A DNA stretch of 64,000 nucleotides from Lunularia cruciata (taxonomy: Eukaryota; Streptophyta; Marchantiopsida; Lunulariales; Lunulariaceae): assembly GCA_948567375.1 (NCBI GenBank), contig OX419755.1, positions 48,179,001 to 48,243,000 on the forward strand. The letters are read 5' to 3'. The translations under genes were made by a program, and so were the position numbers. Below the pieces are notes generated by a model. That model ran no database searches. It worked only from the letters and a program-made list of their open reading frames with translations, and had not been told where the DNA came from. Below are positions 47,657 to 60,744 of the stretch, piece after piece (the stretch's first letter is position 1; every line of letters starts with the position of its first letter).

Positions 47657-50116
47657 TGGGATCTTGGACAAGGAGTTACGACATAGAGTACGTGATATTA
47701 CATTGTTATTCACTACTTCATCTTCTTTGGTAGTAGTCTTTTGTTTGGTTGCGCACATTGAGCTCAACATGGTGGAGGAGAGAGTGGTGACATCTAGATT
47801 TGGTAGGGAGACCTCATCCATAGCTATTACTTCTTTTAGAGTGAAATAGAGTGCACCACACCATGTTGGCTTTCAAAGATAAAGTGGACAACCTAGATTC
47901 TATGGAGCAAGTAGAGTGCCTAGTGTAGCTAGATCCTTACCTTCATTTTCAAGTCAACAATAACTAGTGAGTAGGGGCGTTGCTTGTTGGACTTGTGGTG
48001 GACCTCACCACAAGAGAGAGTGCACTCAAGGCAACTGATATAAAAATCTCTTGTGCATCATAGCCAACATTGAGATAGTGTGACCATTACCACAAATTTG
48101 GTCACACTAGTGACCAATACTTTGACCTTCACCTAGAGTTACTGAGTAGCATTGCTACTATGGCAAGTGGTAGAGGAGCTCCAAATCATGGAAGATGAGG
48201 TGATAGAGGTGGTGGTAGAGGATCCACACTTGGTAGGGGTGCAATACTTACATTTGCTTTTGATACCGCTATAGCTACTTGGATTGAGCAATTGGAGCAA
48301 AGATTGGCTAGCATGGCCATAGCTTAGGGGAGATCAAATTCAAGTGCTGAGGCTTCCACCTCTTATGCTGGTGATAGAGATGTCTTGGACTTTATGTGTA
48401 GAGTAGCACAAGTAGATGCATCTACCATAGTGATTAGGAGTGTAGTACGTACTCTAGAGCCTAGAGGAGCATCAGTGGAGTTGGACCCACAAAGAGGAGA
48501 GGTTGGTAGATAGGTCAGACTTCCTAATCTTTCACACTCCTTGAGTTACTACAAATAACATCCATTGCTCTTAGACATCTTAGTGCATGTGTGGTAGATG
48601 GTGACGGAATGCATGATAGTTTAGATGCTATTCAGCCACTTACTACCACATAGATTGAGTCTAACATGATGTTGGAGGCGGTTCAATTGAATATGTGCTT
48701 CCCTTTATTCTTAGCCAATGACATGGTTACAATGGAAGTTGACCCAACTCCAATGTTCCGATTGGCTACCACACTTTGTGAAAGTAAGGATGATATGGTT
48801 CCTACTACTAGAGCAGAGGTGGTTGATAGTGGAGCTAACTTAGTTGAGGAGCATGGAATCTGCTCAATGACCAATGGTTTATAACAGGCAATAGATTGGA
48901 GGAGTTATCAACTAGACCTACCTTTGAGCAAGCATGATTCACACATGGAGTTGTCCTATTGGATAACCAGAGGGAGATTTTTGTTTGGTGTGACCTTCAA
49001 GGATGGTTTATACACCAAAGAAGGTCTATTAGACTCTATTCTATAGCCCCTTATGTTGTGGAAGGTTGTAGTTGTTGATCTAGAGCTATAGATGACCAAT
49101 ATAGAGAGGTGTCCATTTCAAATCTAGACATCATCCAAACATCATCATCTCTCAGGTGGTTCTACACAATACATCACATATGGAGAGCTCATTATCTAGA
49201 TTCAGCATGGTCATCCGATTGATAGCTCTATGGTGAGAGCTCATGCCATTATGATAATAGTGGAGTCATATGATGTGTTAGTTGGTGGAGTAGTGTTATA
49301 CCCATTGGATTAAAGTATTGACTATTGGGAAGAGACAACCTCTTATGAACCAAGTTGGTGTTCAGGTGAGAGATGGGTATGTTGCCTAGCAATATGCTTT
49401 AGTAGTAGCAATCTTAGCTCACTACAATCAAGGACCATAACATCAATTTCAGCTTTCAATAGTTTTGTTACTTGGCCAGGTGACTTATTGGATGGGAATA
49501 CCCATGTAGAGAATACTCAAATACTAGACAAGATCACTTGGATTTAGAATATGAGTGGGATCATTCCATCTACCTTGGATGTTCCATTGTGGAGTTTGAG
49601 GAGGCATTGCAGCAGCAACATGCATATCAATTGGTGCAACATGCTTGTAGTGGAGCCTTTGTACCACAAGGAGACCAATATGAGGATGAGCATCCAAAGT
49701 TTATTATCTTGTCATCTTTGGATACCACACTCATTGCTTGGCACTATTTAGTAGAGGAATGTCTATTGGAGTTTTTTGGTAGGATGAACATTAGACTGAT
49801 ATTATAGGTAGGTATACGAGTACAAAGGTACTTGTATGTGGAGAGAGGTGAGATTGTTAGGTAAGTCTTTCTAAATCATATGGCACACTTGGCATATCAA
49901 TATCTTGAATTATTACCAATGTTAGCGGTCAAAGGTTACCAAAAGACCCTACTAGTAGATATTTCCTTGTTGGGGATATATGATTTGGAGAGCCGTGGTC
50001 CCATTCATTTGGTGATTTTTGGATGGCCATGTGAAGGACATACTTGTGTTGGCCAAGGTCAAGGTCTCTAAGATCCTTGTTTTGGTATGTTCAAGGAGAT
50101 TTTATGTATACTACAA
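47657..50116 (+). mobile_element. Family-1 copy C, right part (gag to methyltransferase)
   Basis: It resumes in gag at TGGGATCTTGGACAAGG, continues through the zinc-knuckle region (near 47985-48110), protease (near 49000-49330) and the methyltransferase up to motif IV ('VIFGWPCEGHT', Cys codon at 50030). Homology ends at ACATCTCCAAG, where element G begins. It is more decayed than copy A, with many stops and small indels. Confidence 0.85.
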
Positions 50117-50864
50117 CATCTCCAAGTGTAATACTCCGAGGACAAGAGAAGAGAGAGAAACACAAATGACACACTCAACATTTGGTGCCCCAAAGGAGCA
50201 CCTTCTCTTTATTATATAGACAAAGAGGATCTCCTCCAAGGAAGCTCCACCATAGGATTAGGCACACAGATAGATGACATGTCAGCAAGCTCCACCCTTG
50301 GATTACTTACTTGGATGGGTGACATGTTGGTCTAGCTCCTATCTGGTTGGTCAAACAAGCTTTGACCGGAGGGAATCTTTTAAGGAATCTTCATGTAGGA
50401 GTCTCAGAATCACATAAGGTACCGTTGGAAAGCTCTCAATGAGTCAAAGTAGAGGAGAGGGAAGGCCAACATTTCCTACATTGGGGGGGGGGGTTTGCAC
50501 ATTATCAAGGCTAATTTCATCTGTTTAGGCCTCCAAAATTGCCTTCAAAGATTTCAGGCATATTTTGGTTCCTACTCTATTAGAAGAAGTCCCCTTTTGG
50601 TGATACATCTTTCTGATCTGTTTAGTCCATCATGTGTAACATCTTTCCAGATGTTACCAAACCAATTCTCACCTCTAAATCATATGTCTAGCTATTGGTT
50701 CTAAGGTTCTCAAGTCTATTTTGGTTTATGCTCTATTAGTAGTACTCTTTTGGTGATACTGATACTTCTATCTGATCTATTTTGACCATCATGTATAATA
50801 TCATTCTAGATGTTACCAAACCAAATTTCACATCTAGATCATATGGCTAGCTCTTGGTATTACA
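50117..50864 (-). repeat. Element G 3' LTR
   Basis: Starts (minus strand) TGTAATACCAAGAGCTAGCC and ends CTCGGAGTATTACA. The adjoining polypurine tract AAAAGGAGGGAGGTC at 50865-50879 (minus strand) fixes this as the 3' LTR and identifies the solo LTRs elsewhere as the same family. Confidence 0.88.
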
Positions 50865-51099
50865 GACCTCCCTCCTTTTAAGACGCAACATCCTCGTTGT
50901 GCAATTGTTGCTCAAATGCTTGCACCAACACCAGTGCATGTGTCAAATTGGCAGTAGGCTCCTAGGTTGCTTCATAGAGGGGGTAACCTTTCCATTGTAC
51001 TAGATAGTCCACCCGCGGATGGCGAGTACCACACATGTGTTTTTGGAGAATACGCTTCACTTCATATTCCTTTGTGCCATCAATGAGTGTCAGACAAGG

Positions 51100-52230
51100 T
51101 CAAATGTCTTGGATGGAATGACTCTGGCTTGAGTGGGGAGCATATTTGCATAGTAGGGAAACATGGAACACATGATGGATCTTCATGTGTGGTGGTAGCT
51201 CAAGGTGATAGGCCACAGTGCCGATGCAACGAAGAATCAAGAAAGACCCAATAAAACGAGGTTTGAGCTTACAAGGTCCAACTAATGTGAGGTTGCTTGT
51301 CGATAGCCACACTTGATCCCCAATATTGAACTCCATGTGCCTACGGTGTGCATCAACATATTGCTTTTGTCGATTTTGTGCAATCTGTAATTTGTGCTTG
51401 GTGCTCTTCACACCTTGTTGGATTCTAGAAACAAACATGTTGACTGCATCGACCTTGGTAGCCACTGGACGGATCTTCATCAAGCTAGAAGGTGTGAAGG
51501 GATGCTCACCATACATGAGGAATAATGGAGTGACTTAGGTGGATGCATTCATTGAATTTTGTAAGAAAATTCCATCAACAAGAGTAGGGTGTCCCACCTC
51601 TCCCAAACGTGCGATTAGACCGCTATATTTGGCTATTTGTTTGTGGGTGGTAAGCTGTGGACATGGCCAACTTGGTTGAAGAAACCAAAGAGTGTTTGCC
51701 AAAACAAATTGGTGAATTGAGTGCCTCTATTAGTGATAAGTACTCTAGACAAGCCATGGTGTTGAGCTAGTTGTGGAGTGGTCACATCCTTGGTGGTAGG
51801 GCGTACATGAATCATTTTGCTGAGCCGGTCCATAAAGACCACAATGGAGTCAAACCTAAGGAGGTCTTGGGTAATTCATAGACGAGATCCATACTCACTT
51901 GTTCCCAACATTGGGTAGGCGTGGGGAGAGGTTGAAGGAGCCCTACAAGAGCTTGATTAGAAGCTTTGTTCTATTGACAAAGTAGGCAGCTGCACTTGTA
52001 GTCCATCACGTTGTTGTTCATCTTAGGCCAATTGTAATGGCGTTGGATTGCATCCAAGGTCTTGTCCACTCCAACATGACCTACAATGGCCAAATCATGA
52101 CATTCTGCTAGAATGGTGGTGCATAATTCTAGGACATTTGGGATCCATAATCTGCCATCATGAAAGGTGAGTCCTTGGGTGCTAGTGATGCCTTTGGATG
52201 ATTGCGCTTCTACAATCTCTGGATTAGTTT
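51100..52230 (-). pseudogene. Element G integrase, copy 1
   Basis: Minus-strand integrase core and C-terminus: 'MVFMDRLSKMIHVRPTTKDV', 'RGTQFTNLFWQTLFGF' (catalytic Asp replaced by Arg-side change), then 'MYGEHPFTPSS' and 'LSTSNLTLVGPCKLKPRFIG', the usual GPY-type end. A zinc-binding remnant is around 51960-52100. Stops separate the pieces. Confidence 0.85.
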
Positions 52231-52252
52231 TTGTAACAACCAGAATCTTTGG

Positions 52253-52495
52253 CTAGAATTCAGGGTTAATCTTAACCTCTACCACCAAGTTGTTTGCCAT
52301 TGGCATGCGGGTGAATGCATCTGCAAGTTGCTTCTTACCTTCCATGTATGTGATTTTCATGTTAAAGCATTGTCGCCACTCTGCCCACCAAATTTGGCAA
52401 CGAGATAGATCCTTTTGCATCTTGAGGTAGACTAGAGGTTTGTGGTCTGTCTCTACTACAAATGCCTTCTCACCCAAATAGTGCTTCCAATGCTT
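52253..52495 (-). pseudogene. Element G RNase H, copy 1
   Basis: 'EKAFVVETDHKPLVYLKMQK' and 'MKITYMEGKKQLADAFTRMP' are the C-terminal half of a gypsy RNase H. Upstream it joins directly to the C-terminus of a second integrase at about 52495, which shows a duplicated RNase H-integrase module. Confidence 0.85.
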
Positions 52496-53960
52496 GGTTG
52501 CCAGAATGATGAATTTTCATATGTGGCAATAGCTTGACGTGGTAAGCCACTATGCCGATTCAACAAAGGATGGGAAAAGGCCCAATAATATGAGGTTTGA
52601 GCTTGCAAGGACCCACTAACGTGAGGTTGGTTGTTGATAACCATACTTGATCCCCAACATTAAACTCCATGTGTTGGTGATGTGCATATGCATACTATTC
52701 ATGTTGATTTTGGGCAATCTACAACTTGTGTTTGGCATTCTTCACTCCTTGTTGGATTTTGGAAACAAAAGTGTTGACAATTTCCACCTTGGTATCCATT
52801 GAATGGATCTTCATCAAGCTCAAATGTAAGAAAGAATGCTCTCCATACATGAAGAAGAATGGTGTGACTTGTGTGGATACATTCATTGAATTGTTGTATG
52901 CAAATTCCACCAATGGATGTAAGGTGTCATACTTTTCTTGCTCTTCTAGGGTGAAGCCCCATAGCATGTCCTCAATAGTGCAATTAGTCCGCTTTGTTTT
53001 TCTATTAGTTTGTGGATGGTAGGTTGTGGATATAGAAAATTTGGTTTTGAAGAAACCAAAGAGTGTTTTCCAAAACAAATTGGTGAATTGAGTACCTATA
53101 TTTGTGATGAGCACTCAAGATAGGTCATGGTGAGAAAAGACTGCATCTAAGTTCAATTGAGCTACTTGTAGAGCAATCAAGTCCTTGGTGGTAGGATGTA
53201 CATGAATCATTTTGCTAAGTTGGTCAACAAAGACCACAATGGAGTCAAAACCTAAGGTGGTCTTGGGCAATTTGCAAACCAGATCCATGCTTACCTATTC
53301 TCGACATTGTGTAGGCATAGGAAGGGTTGAAGAAGTCTTGCAAGAGCTTGATTAAAATCTTTATTTTGTTGATAGAGTAGAAAACTTTGAACATACACCA
53401 TCACATTGTTGCTCATCTTGGGCCAATAGTAATGGTGTTTGGCTACATCTAAGGTCTTATCCACTCCAACGTGACCTGCAATGGTAGAGTCATGACATTC
53501 TACTAGGATGGTGGTTCTTATGGTTATATCATCCGGGATCCATAATCTTCCATCACAAAAAGTGAGTCTTTGGGTATTGGTGATGCCTTTGGATGATCAA
53601 GCTCCTACAATTAGTGGGTCAGTTTTTGTAGTAGCAAGCAGCCTTGGCTAAAATTTAAGATTCATCTTGACTTCTACCACCAAATTGTTTATCATAGGAA
53701 TTTGAGTGAATACATCTACAAGTTGCTTCTTACTTTCCACATATGTGATTTTCATGATGAACCTTTGTCTCCACTTTACCCAATGAATTTTTCAATGAGA
53801 TAGATCTTTTTGTGTCTCAAGGGAGACTAGAGGTTTATAGTCAATCTCCACTACAAATGCCTTCTTGCCAAGATAGCGCTTCCAATGCTTGGTTGCAAGG
53901 ACAATAATCAACTCTTCTTGTTTGGTTGTGTGGTAGTTGCATTCTACCAAAAACAAATTC
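52496..53960 (-). pseudogene. Element G integrase and RNase H, copy 2
   Basis: A second integrase: 'NIGTQFTNLFWKTLFGFF', 'FSISTTYHPQTNRKTKRTN', 'LVEFAYNNSMN' and 'MYGEHSF', followed downstream by 'LPHMKIHH' and then the join. Its RNase H lies at about 53650-53960. It is clearly homologous to copy 1 but diverged. Confidence 0.82.
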
Positions 53961-54249
53961 CAAGAGAAATATGCAACTAGTTTCCATTGGTCATGCCAAT
54001 CTTGTTGTAAGACTACTCTAATTGCTATGCCTCATGCATCTATAGCCAACTTGATTGGACATTTTGGATTATGTATCATTTCAAGATTGGTGCAGGTAGT
54101 AGTAATGCATCTTTTAATTTCAAAAAGGCCAATTCTTGTACGGTCCTCCATATCTACTTCTTCCTCCTGCCAAGTAGTGCCATTAGAGGCTATGAAACCT
54201 TGACAAATTGATGATAGAACCCCATCAATCCCAAGAAACTCTTGAGTTG

Positions 54250-54726
54250 ATTTTGATCTTGTGGAGCACTCCTATTTTTTAATGACCTCTATTATATATA
54301 CTAACACTTGGATACTTTTTGCGCTTACTCTATGCTCCAAGTAGTCTACAACATACTTGCTAAACTCACACTTTGAGATTTTGGCATACAACTGATTTTG
54401 TCATAGAATTTGGAGGACTTCTTGTAGATGTTGATTGTGTTCCATCAACGTCCTACTATAAGCAAAGATGTCATCCAAGAAAATGATAATATATTTATAC
54501 AAGTATGGAAAAAATATATCACTCATCAAACTCATGAAAGTGTTTGTTGCATTGGTGAGGCCAAATAGCATCACCAAGTACTCAAAGTGACCATACCTTG
54601 TTTGAAAGGTAGTTTTGTGAACATCCTTCTCTGTAATTTAGATCTGGTTGTAACCACTTTGCAAATCAAGTTTGGTGAAGTGTTTTTCTTTGTTGAGTTG
54701 ATCAAACATGTCATCCATGCGGTGTT
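54250..54726 (-). pseudogene. Element G reverse transcriptase, palm part
   Basis: Minus strand 'DDMFDQLNKEKHFTKLDLQS', 'GHFEYLVMLFGLTNAT', catalytic 'IIFLDDIFAYS' with FLDD, then 'KISKCEF'. The N-terminal part of the same domain is at 56926-57130, so an insertion separates them. Confidence 0.85.
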
Positions 54727-56925
54727 GTGTTGTGGTTTGCATAGCTCATAAAAAAGTGACTTATCATTTTTATCTCCACATTAGTGGAGTAGGTTGTTTG
54801 CTAGATCCAACGGATGAGATGTTGCCATGTGAGCAATCTATGTACATATATGTGATTAGCCACGTGGGTTACAATCTTATTATGTATGAGGGCTCTGATG
54901 AATAAAGATGAGGGTGAGTGGAGTGACGGGGGTGTTTAAGTTTGGGGAGTCTTGAGGGGGAGAAGGACGTTGGGAGTGAGAGTTGTAGCAGAGCACGAGT
55001 GTTAGAGCATTGGAGGAAGCATTTGAGCATGAGATGTCCCACGCTCCCAATCTGCCACTCACAAATCCTTTTCTCATCAAGCTTCAGATTTTAAACCACA
55101 ACAATTTACAAGATTGGATGGTGACTCATTTTGGGGCGGTATTCATGGAGTTGGTGATCAAAAATCTGGATCCTATCATCCTTCCGGTGCTTACTTATGA
55201 ACAAGTATGGGACTTGAAAATATATGTGCTTCTAGAGTTGGGGAATGCCTAAATTTTTGCTCATAAGCTTCAAGGTGGAGTTGTGTGTTCCATTTGTCAA
55301 AAAATAAAAAGACTAAAAGACAAATGTGCAAGAGATTAGGTCCCAAGAGAAGAGTTTGGAGTTTTTTGACCATCAAGAGAGTCTTGGGGGAGGCATTTGA
55401 GGAGTGAAGACCATGGTTGAAAAGAATAGATGACTGGCTACAATTTGGAGATAGAAATCACACAGTTTGAGCTGATTCTAAGAGGGATGTGATCAATTGA
55501 ATCAAGGGGGGTAAATTTTATACCTAGGAGCACAAAGTAAGAAATTGAGAGAGCTTTTTGATACATCTTCTCTGTCTATTAATTTTATTGGAGATCAGAC
55601 AAATTTCTTACAGTATTGAGCACAAAAAATTCTAGTTTTGGGTCAATCTCAAATCAGATCTGGTTGATTGAAGTTGAAGCTCTTGAGATGTAAGGTGATG
55701 GAGAAGAGCTACTGATCAGGTTTGGGGTTTTGGTCACTCCCCAAGTTGTGGTTTGAGATACCTTATGAAAATTTCCAGTCTTGTTTTTGGTTAGGTTTTG
55801 CACCTTTTTGTGAATGTTTCATGTGAATTCTTGAAATAGAGAATTCACGGTCTTGGATCAAGTATACTTGGGTTTGCAGAGCTCACAAGCTAGCCCAGCT
55901 TAGGAATTGATCCACATCTAGGAATTGGGATTGGATTAGGCCACCAAACTTTGCATAGTGTTTAACAAGAGCATGACCAACTATTGTGGAAAATATAGTT
56001 GGCTCTGGACTCATAGAGAGTGAGATTCAATGCAACAAGTTTTATTACACAGACTATTGAAAGCTCTGAGGAGCATTTCTTTCTTCAATCCTAATTGAAT
56101 GTCAATTCTCTCACTTTTGTGACTATAATTGAGAGTTCAGATTTCCAGAGTGTTTTTTGGGGATCAAATGTACATTTGATTTAGAAATCAAGGGAAAGTT
56201 TGCAAGAACCAGGGGCAAAATCCTAAAAAGGAGGTTTTGAAATTAGGGTGAGAATTACAAAAACTTGGCCAACTTTGGAGCTTTTTAGGGGATTTTTAGT
56301 TATTTGATTGAGATCTTCTTTATATCATTGGAAAGATTATCTCACATGCTTTCCATTGAATTCTAGAACACTTAAATCCAAGCTATACAGAAAGAGTTAT
56401 GTTCATATGAGTTGTGCAGAGTTTTCCATCAAGAAGATGTAGGAAATCCCCACATGGAGTAGGAATTTGTTGAGATCTAAAGTACAACTTGGAGGAGACT
56501 TGGAGTACAGCTTAAAATGAGCTTGATGATAGAGCAAGAAGGCTCTGAAGCTCTTTTCTAACAAAAAACACAAAGAGTTGTTGCCATATTCTTGTGATTG
56601 GATCCTCTGTGTGCTTGTATGCCTGTTTGTACTCTTAGTGGGTTTGGATTGGTATGTGGGCATTGCACTTAGGTTATTTCCTTCTAGGAGTGTTGTTTAT
56701 TTCTCCTTGGTATTGCTGGAGGTGATGACCAATAGACCAGGAGTGCATGTTTTGATAACATGTTAGGTTGCCCGTCGTTACTCTTCCCAATAGCAAAAAT
56801 ACTAGTTACAAGAGAGAAGGGTTCTTGCAGTTAGGTAACGCATGTGTTCAAACAATTAGTTATGGGTTTACGTACAACCTCTAATCTAAAGTCTCCATAG
56901 CTAGGCATCCTATATGTTCCCAGAG
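54727..56925. mobile_element. 2.2-kb insertion splitting the element G reverse transcriptase
   Basis: It separates 'KNKYPLSHV' (right) from 'DDMFDQL' (left). Its right portion (about 56580-56800) resembles the leader of family 1 on the + strand: CTTGTGATTGGA, GGTGATGACC, AGACC..GAGTG and GGTTGCCC occur in the same order as at 39185-39400. It may therefore be a 5' fragment of a family-1 relative. The rest is unrecognised. Confidence 0.5.
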
Positions 56926-57130
56926 AGAGAAAAGAAAAGTATAACATGGGATAAGGGGTATTTATTCTTCACCATTTGCTGATTTAGGCCCCACTAGTCA
57001 ATACACATGTGTATTATATCATCCTTTTTCTTCACAAACAAGAAAGGAGCTCCATATGGTGATACGTTGGGTTGGATAAACCTTTTCTATAGCATATCTT
57101 CAATTTAAGCCTTACACTCCTCGAACTCAT
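56926..57130 (-). pseudogene. Element G reverse transcriptase, N-terminal part
   Basis: Minus strand 'SPYGAPFLFVKKKDD' and 'MCID' then 'LNQQMVKNKYPL', the standard start of a gypsy reverse transcriptase; the Tyr after CID is a stop here. Confidence 0.82.
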
Positions 57131-57539
57131 GAGGTGATAGACAATATGGGGCCTTACAAAGAGGTGTCTTCCCAAGAATTATCTCAATTTTATGGTCTAC
57201 TTTCCTTTTTGGTTGTAATCTTGAGGGTAGGTCATTTAGGAAGATATCTTGAAACTCATTTACCACTTCTTTTAATTTTTCAAAAACTTGTCCATCAAGT
57301 TGTGCACTCTAGACTTCTCGTATTAGATTATGAAACATCCAGCTATCTTATAGATAGTTGTTGTTCTTATGATAGAGAGGTAATTCTTGCCTATGTACTT
57401 TGTCTTTAACCCCAATGATCTTCCATTGGCAAGTTCTCACTACTTTCTTCCTCCAATTGACTATGAGATTGTATTGCTCTATCCCTGGCATACAAAAGAT
57501 TACATCATAATGAGCTAATTATATTTCTTACCACTCAAT

Positions 57540-57843
57540 CAATTCTTAATACTCTCCTATAGGAAGTGCTACCTTTCTAGGTAATAATTCAATCCTCTCT
57601 ATTTGCCCATTAGATAATTCTATTTCTTCATTCTCATCCTTCTCTAAATCCATCTCTAACCTTATTGCAATAAAGCAAGACAAGAAATTCCCTATTGTTG
57701 TAGGGTCTACCAATACTCTCACTTGATTGCCTTCTAGTACTCCATTTACAACAATCAATTGTGAGTTTTTCATCCTCAATCTCTACACACTTGTTTTCTT
57801 CCTTCCTTGCTTCTTTTCTTCTCCATTGAGCTGATAAGGTCAC
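57540..57843 (-). pseudogene. Element G aspartic protease remnant
   Basis: 'LIVVNGVLEGNQVRVLVD' followed by 'PTTIGNFLS' corresponds to the retropepsin active-site region with the DSGAT-type core altered (Asp kept, Ser-Gly lost). Confidence 0.75.
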
Positions 57844-57899
57844 AAGGTATATTTATTGGCAATCTTTGTTTTCCAATGTAATTTCTGCATCTTCCTCTT

Positions 57900-59260
57900 C
57901 AATTTGCCTTTCCATGTTGTTCAAAGATTGCCTATATGGAGGCAAAGGGTCTCTAGGGAAACAAATACAACAATTGATGGCTAGGTGCCCAACTTGGCCA
58001 CAATTGTAATAGTGATGTTGTTTTGCTTGAGTCTCTTCCCTTATGAGACCCCATCCCTCCTTTCATTCACCTATCCTTGTTCTCCTTGGAGTGGTTCTGC
58101 TCCTTGTTCTCAAAACCAAATATTGCCGAATTCCATAGGAATTGGTCCACCAAAGTGTTGTGTTTCATTTTGATAATGTGGAGTTAGAACTACCCCTTCA
58201 CCTCCTCTAAGCACCACTTTTATTCTTTGAGTGCAAGAAATGGCTTTAAAAACCATGAAAGGGTTTTGTACCATTACTTCTTAGCAAATTTGCTCTTTTA
58301 ACACTCCTTTGAAATTATCCAAAGCTTCTATTGGACTCATGTCAATTATTGCAACTTATAGATCAAGGAATGCCTTGACATACTCTTGTACACTATTCTT
58401 CTACTTCAATCCCCATAGTCAAGTTTAGGCAATTTGCATTGAATCCATGGATTGAAAATTTTTTAATAGCCTCCCTACATGGCTGTCCAAGTGACCTATC
58501 TTCCTTTTGCCAATATTGATTGTTCCCAAACATCATACCATATGAGGGCCTTATCAGTCAAGTATCCACATGCAAACATGCCAACATGCCAACAAAATGA
58601 TTAGTGATTTTAGTTGTGAACAATCAAAAGTATCTATTCATTTTTGAAATCTAATTCTCCACTACTCCCATGGAACATTGTTCCTTGAAAGGCTCAATAT
58701 TGCATGTCTTCTTCATTTGCAATAACAATGTGGCTTCATTGTTGGCCAAGTTTGGTGTTCTTGGCATGAGTGTCTCTCCAAGTACTTCAACCATTGATAT
58801 TGGATTTTAAGATGATTCCCCTTCTTGCATTGCTTGATCATCCCTAAAGATACATACTTGATTTTGCAATGCCTCCATGGTCATCTTGGTCTCTCAAAAC
58901 TTGTTCAACATTCCTTGCATCAAACCTTGCAACTATGGATCCATGATTCCTACACATAACAACTGCTCAATTGCTACTTCTTACTTCAATAGAGAGTTAA
59001 TATGATCACTTGAGAGGAAAAATGGTCTATTGGGACAACTAATGGGATTTCAGAGACTATCACTTGTTGATAATATTCCTCACCAAAATTGTGGACTAAA
59101 AAATCCCTAAACATTACTGTTGGTCTAACCACATAATGGATGTCTACTTGAGTGTTGAAAGGGAGAGGACTTGGCACATTCAGATCCATCATAACAGAAT
59201 GTAGATCATCAAATCCCACTCTCTAGCGTAGATCACCATAAGCAAAATCATCGAGTTGGG
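57900..59260 (-). pseudogene. Element G gag remnant
   Basis: A zinc-knuckle trace ('YNCGQVGHLA' near 58000, minus strand) and decayed gag upstream to about 59220 ('MGFDDLHSVMMDLNVPSPLP'). Stops and frameshifts are frequent, so the start is not certain. Confidence 0.6.
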
Positions 59261-59550
59261 TGAATTCATCATTATATCCATGAACTCTACTCCAGAATGG
59301 AAAATGAAGTATACTATCACTTGCTTACACTAGATGTACATAATCTTGATGTGAAACAAATTCAAGAAAAAAAAGTAGGATGCAAGATATTGTCTTCTAA
59401 GAGCCTCCATCCCATTGTCTCTCTAATACACTCCTAATTTATCAATTGTGATATGGTTTCTCTCCTCAAAATCACTCAATCTCAATAGCCTATGTTCCTC
59501 AAAGAGGGATGATACACTCTCTTGGATTGAAACACTTTCTCTAATAATAT

Positions 59551-60192
59551 TGTAATCTTATGAGGATAGGATACCTTAAGAGAAACAAAAGAGAAATCAC
59601 AAAGCTTTGCACTCAATCTCTGATGGCAAAAAGGACTGTATTATATGCACATTGACTGTATTATATAGTAAAGTGAACTCCTCTGAAGGAAGCTCTACCC
59701 TTGGATCAGATACATGGATTGGTGACATGTCAACAAGCTCTACCCTTATATTAGTTTCATGTATGGGTGACATGTTAGTTTTGATCCTATTTGGTTGGTG
59801 AAACCATCTTTGACCAACCAAATCTTGACTTAAACTTGACATAAACTTAACCAAAGGGGATCTTTAGGGAATCTTCTTGTAAGAATCTCCAAATCACATG
59901 GGTGAGGTACCATTGGAAAGCTCTTGATAAGACAAGCTTGGGAGGAGGGAATGCCAATCTTTCCTCTATTGCAGGTGTGAATCTACACATTTTTTTAGGC
60001 CCAATTCATTTGTTTAGGCCTCCAAAATTGGCTACAAAGTTTCCAAGCTATTTTCAACTCTTTTCCTATTAGTAAAAGTCATCTTTTGGTGAAAAATCTA
60101 TCTGATCAACCTAGCCCATTATACATAATATTCTTCTAGATGTTACCAAACAAATTTTCACCTCTAGATAATGTCTAGCTTTTGGTACTACA
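59551..60192 (-). repeat. Diverged family-2 LTR (probable element G 5' LTR)
   Basis: From TGTAATCTTATGAGGATAGG to TTTTGGTACTACA it aligns with the family-2 LTR but with many substitutions and one internal unit missing. A further LTR-end segment (about 60195-60350, ending TTGGTATTACG) follows directly, as if the tandem unit had been displaced or duplicated. Confidence 0.7.
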
Positions 60193-60744
60193 AATTCAAA
60201 TTATTTTGGTCTCCTGCCCTATTTGTAGAAGTACTTTTTTGGTACTTTACCTCTATGTGATCTACCTAGATTATCATACATAACATCCGTCCAGATGTTG
60301 CCAAGCTAATTTTCACCTCTAGATGATATGTTTAGTTCTTGGTATTACGATTTACCACTAGATTTTTGGGCTTTGTTGAACCTTTATTATTGACTATGAG
60401 ACATCATTAATATGTTTTAACTATGGTGGAGCAGTTCTCCAAGTTGATTGAGTTGGTGGCACTTCTTGACAAGTCTAGTGAAAGGATAACTTACTCGTTC
60501 TTTGATTGGTTTCTTAGTCATAGAAGTGCATCAGTTAAAAGTCTTGACTGATCAAGGTATAAAGTTCTTGGAAAAGTTTCATGTCTTGTGTGAGAAGGCC
60601 TTGATTGATCACTATACTACCTCTTGGATGACTTAGCAAAAAGAGTGGTTTAGATAGTGAAGAGAGGATTACATAAGTATGGTTTGCAGAGAGGTCATTT
60701 GGGAGATTGAGATCTCCAATTACCTTTGCCATGAGCTATTATTT

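Larger units (their letters stand above)
50117..60192 (-). mobile_element. Family-2 Ty3/gypsy element G (minus strand)
   Basis: LTRs at 50117-50864 (3', well preserved) and 59551-60192 (5', diverged) flank minus-strand gag, protease, reverse transcriptase, RNase H and integrase remnants. It lies in the methyltransferase region of copy C. The much poorer right LTR suggests either unequal decay or that it belonged to an older element. A 2.2-kb insertion and an internal duplication complicate it. Confidence 0.75.

Noticed and set aside
250-50116. Fungal repeat-induced point mutation as the cause of the transition bias
   Set aside because: The host genes are plant (ClpP4, plastid YidD-like, plant beta-6); CHG/CG methylation decay is the plant equivalent.
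54880-55252. Frame with AFEHEMSHAPNLPLTNPFLI as a gene
   Set aside because: It lies inside the insertion in element G, is short and matches nothing I know; transposon-derived sequence is more likely.
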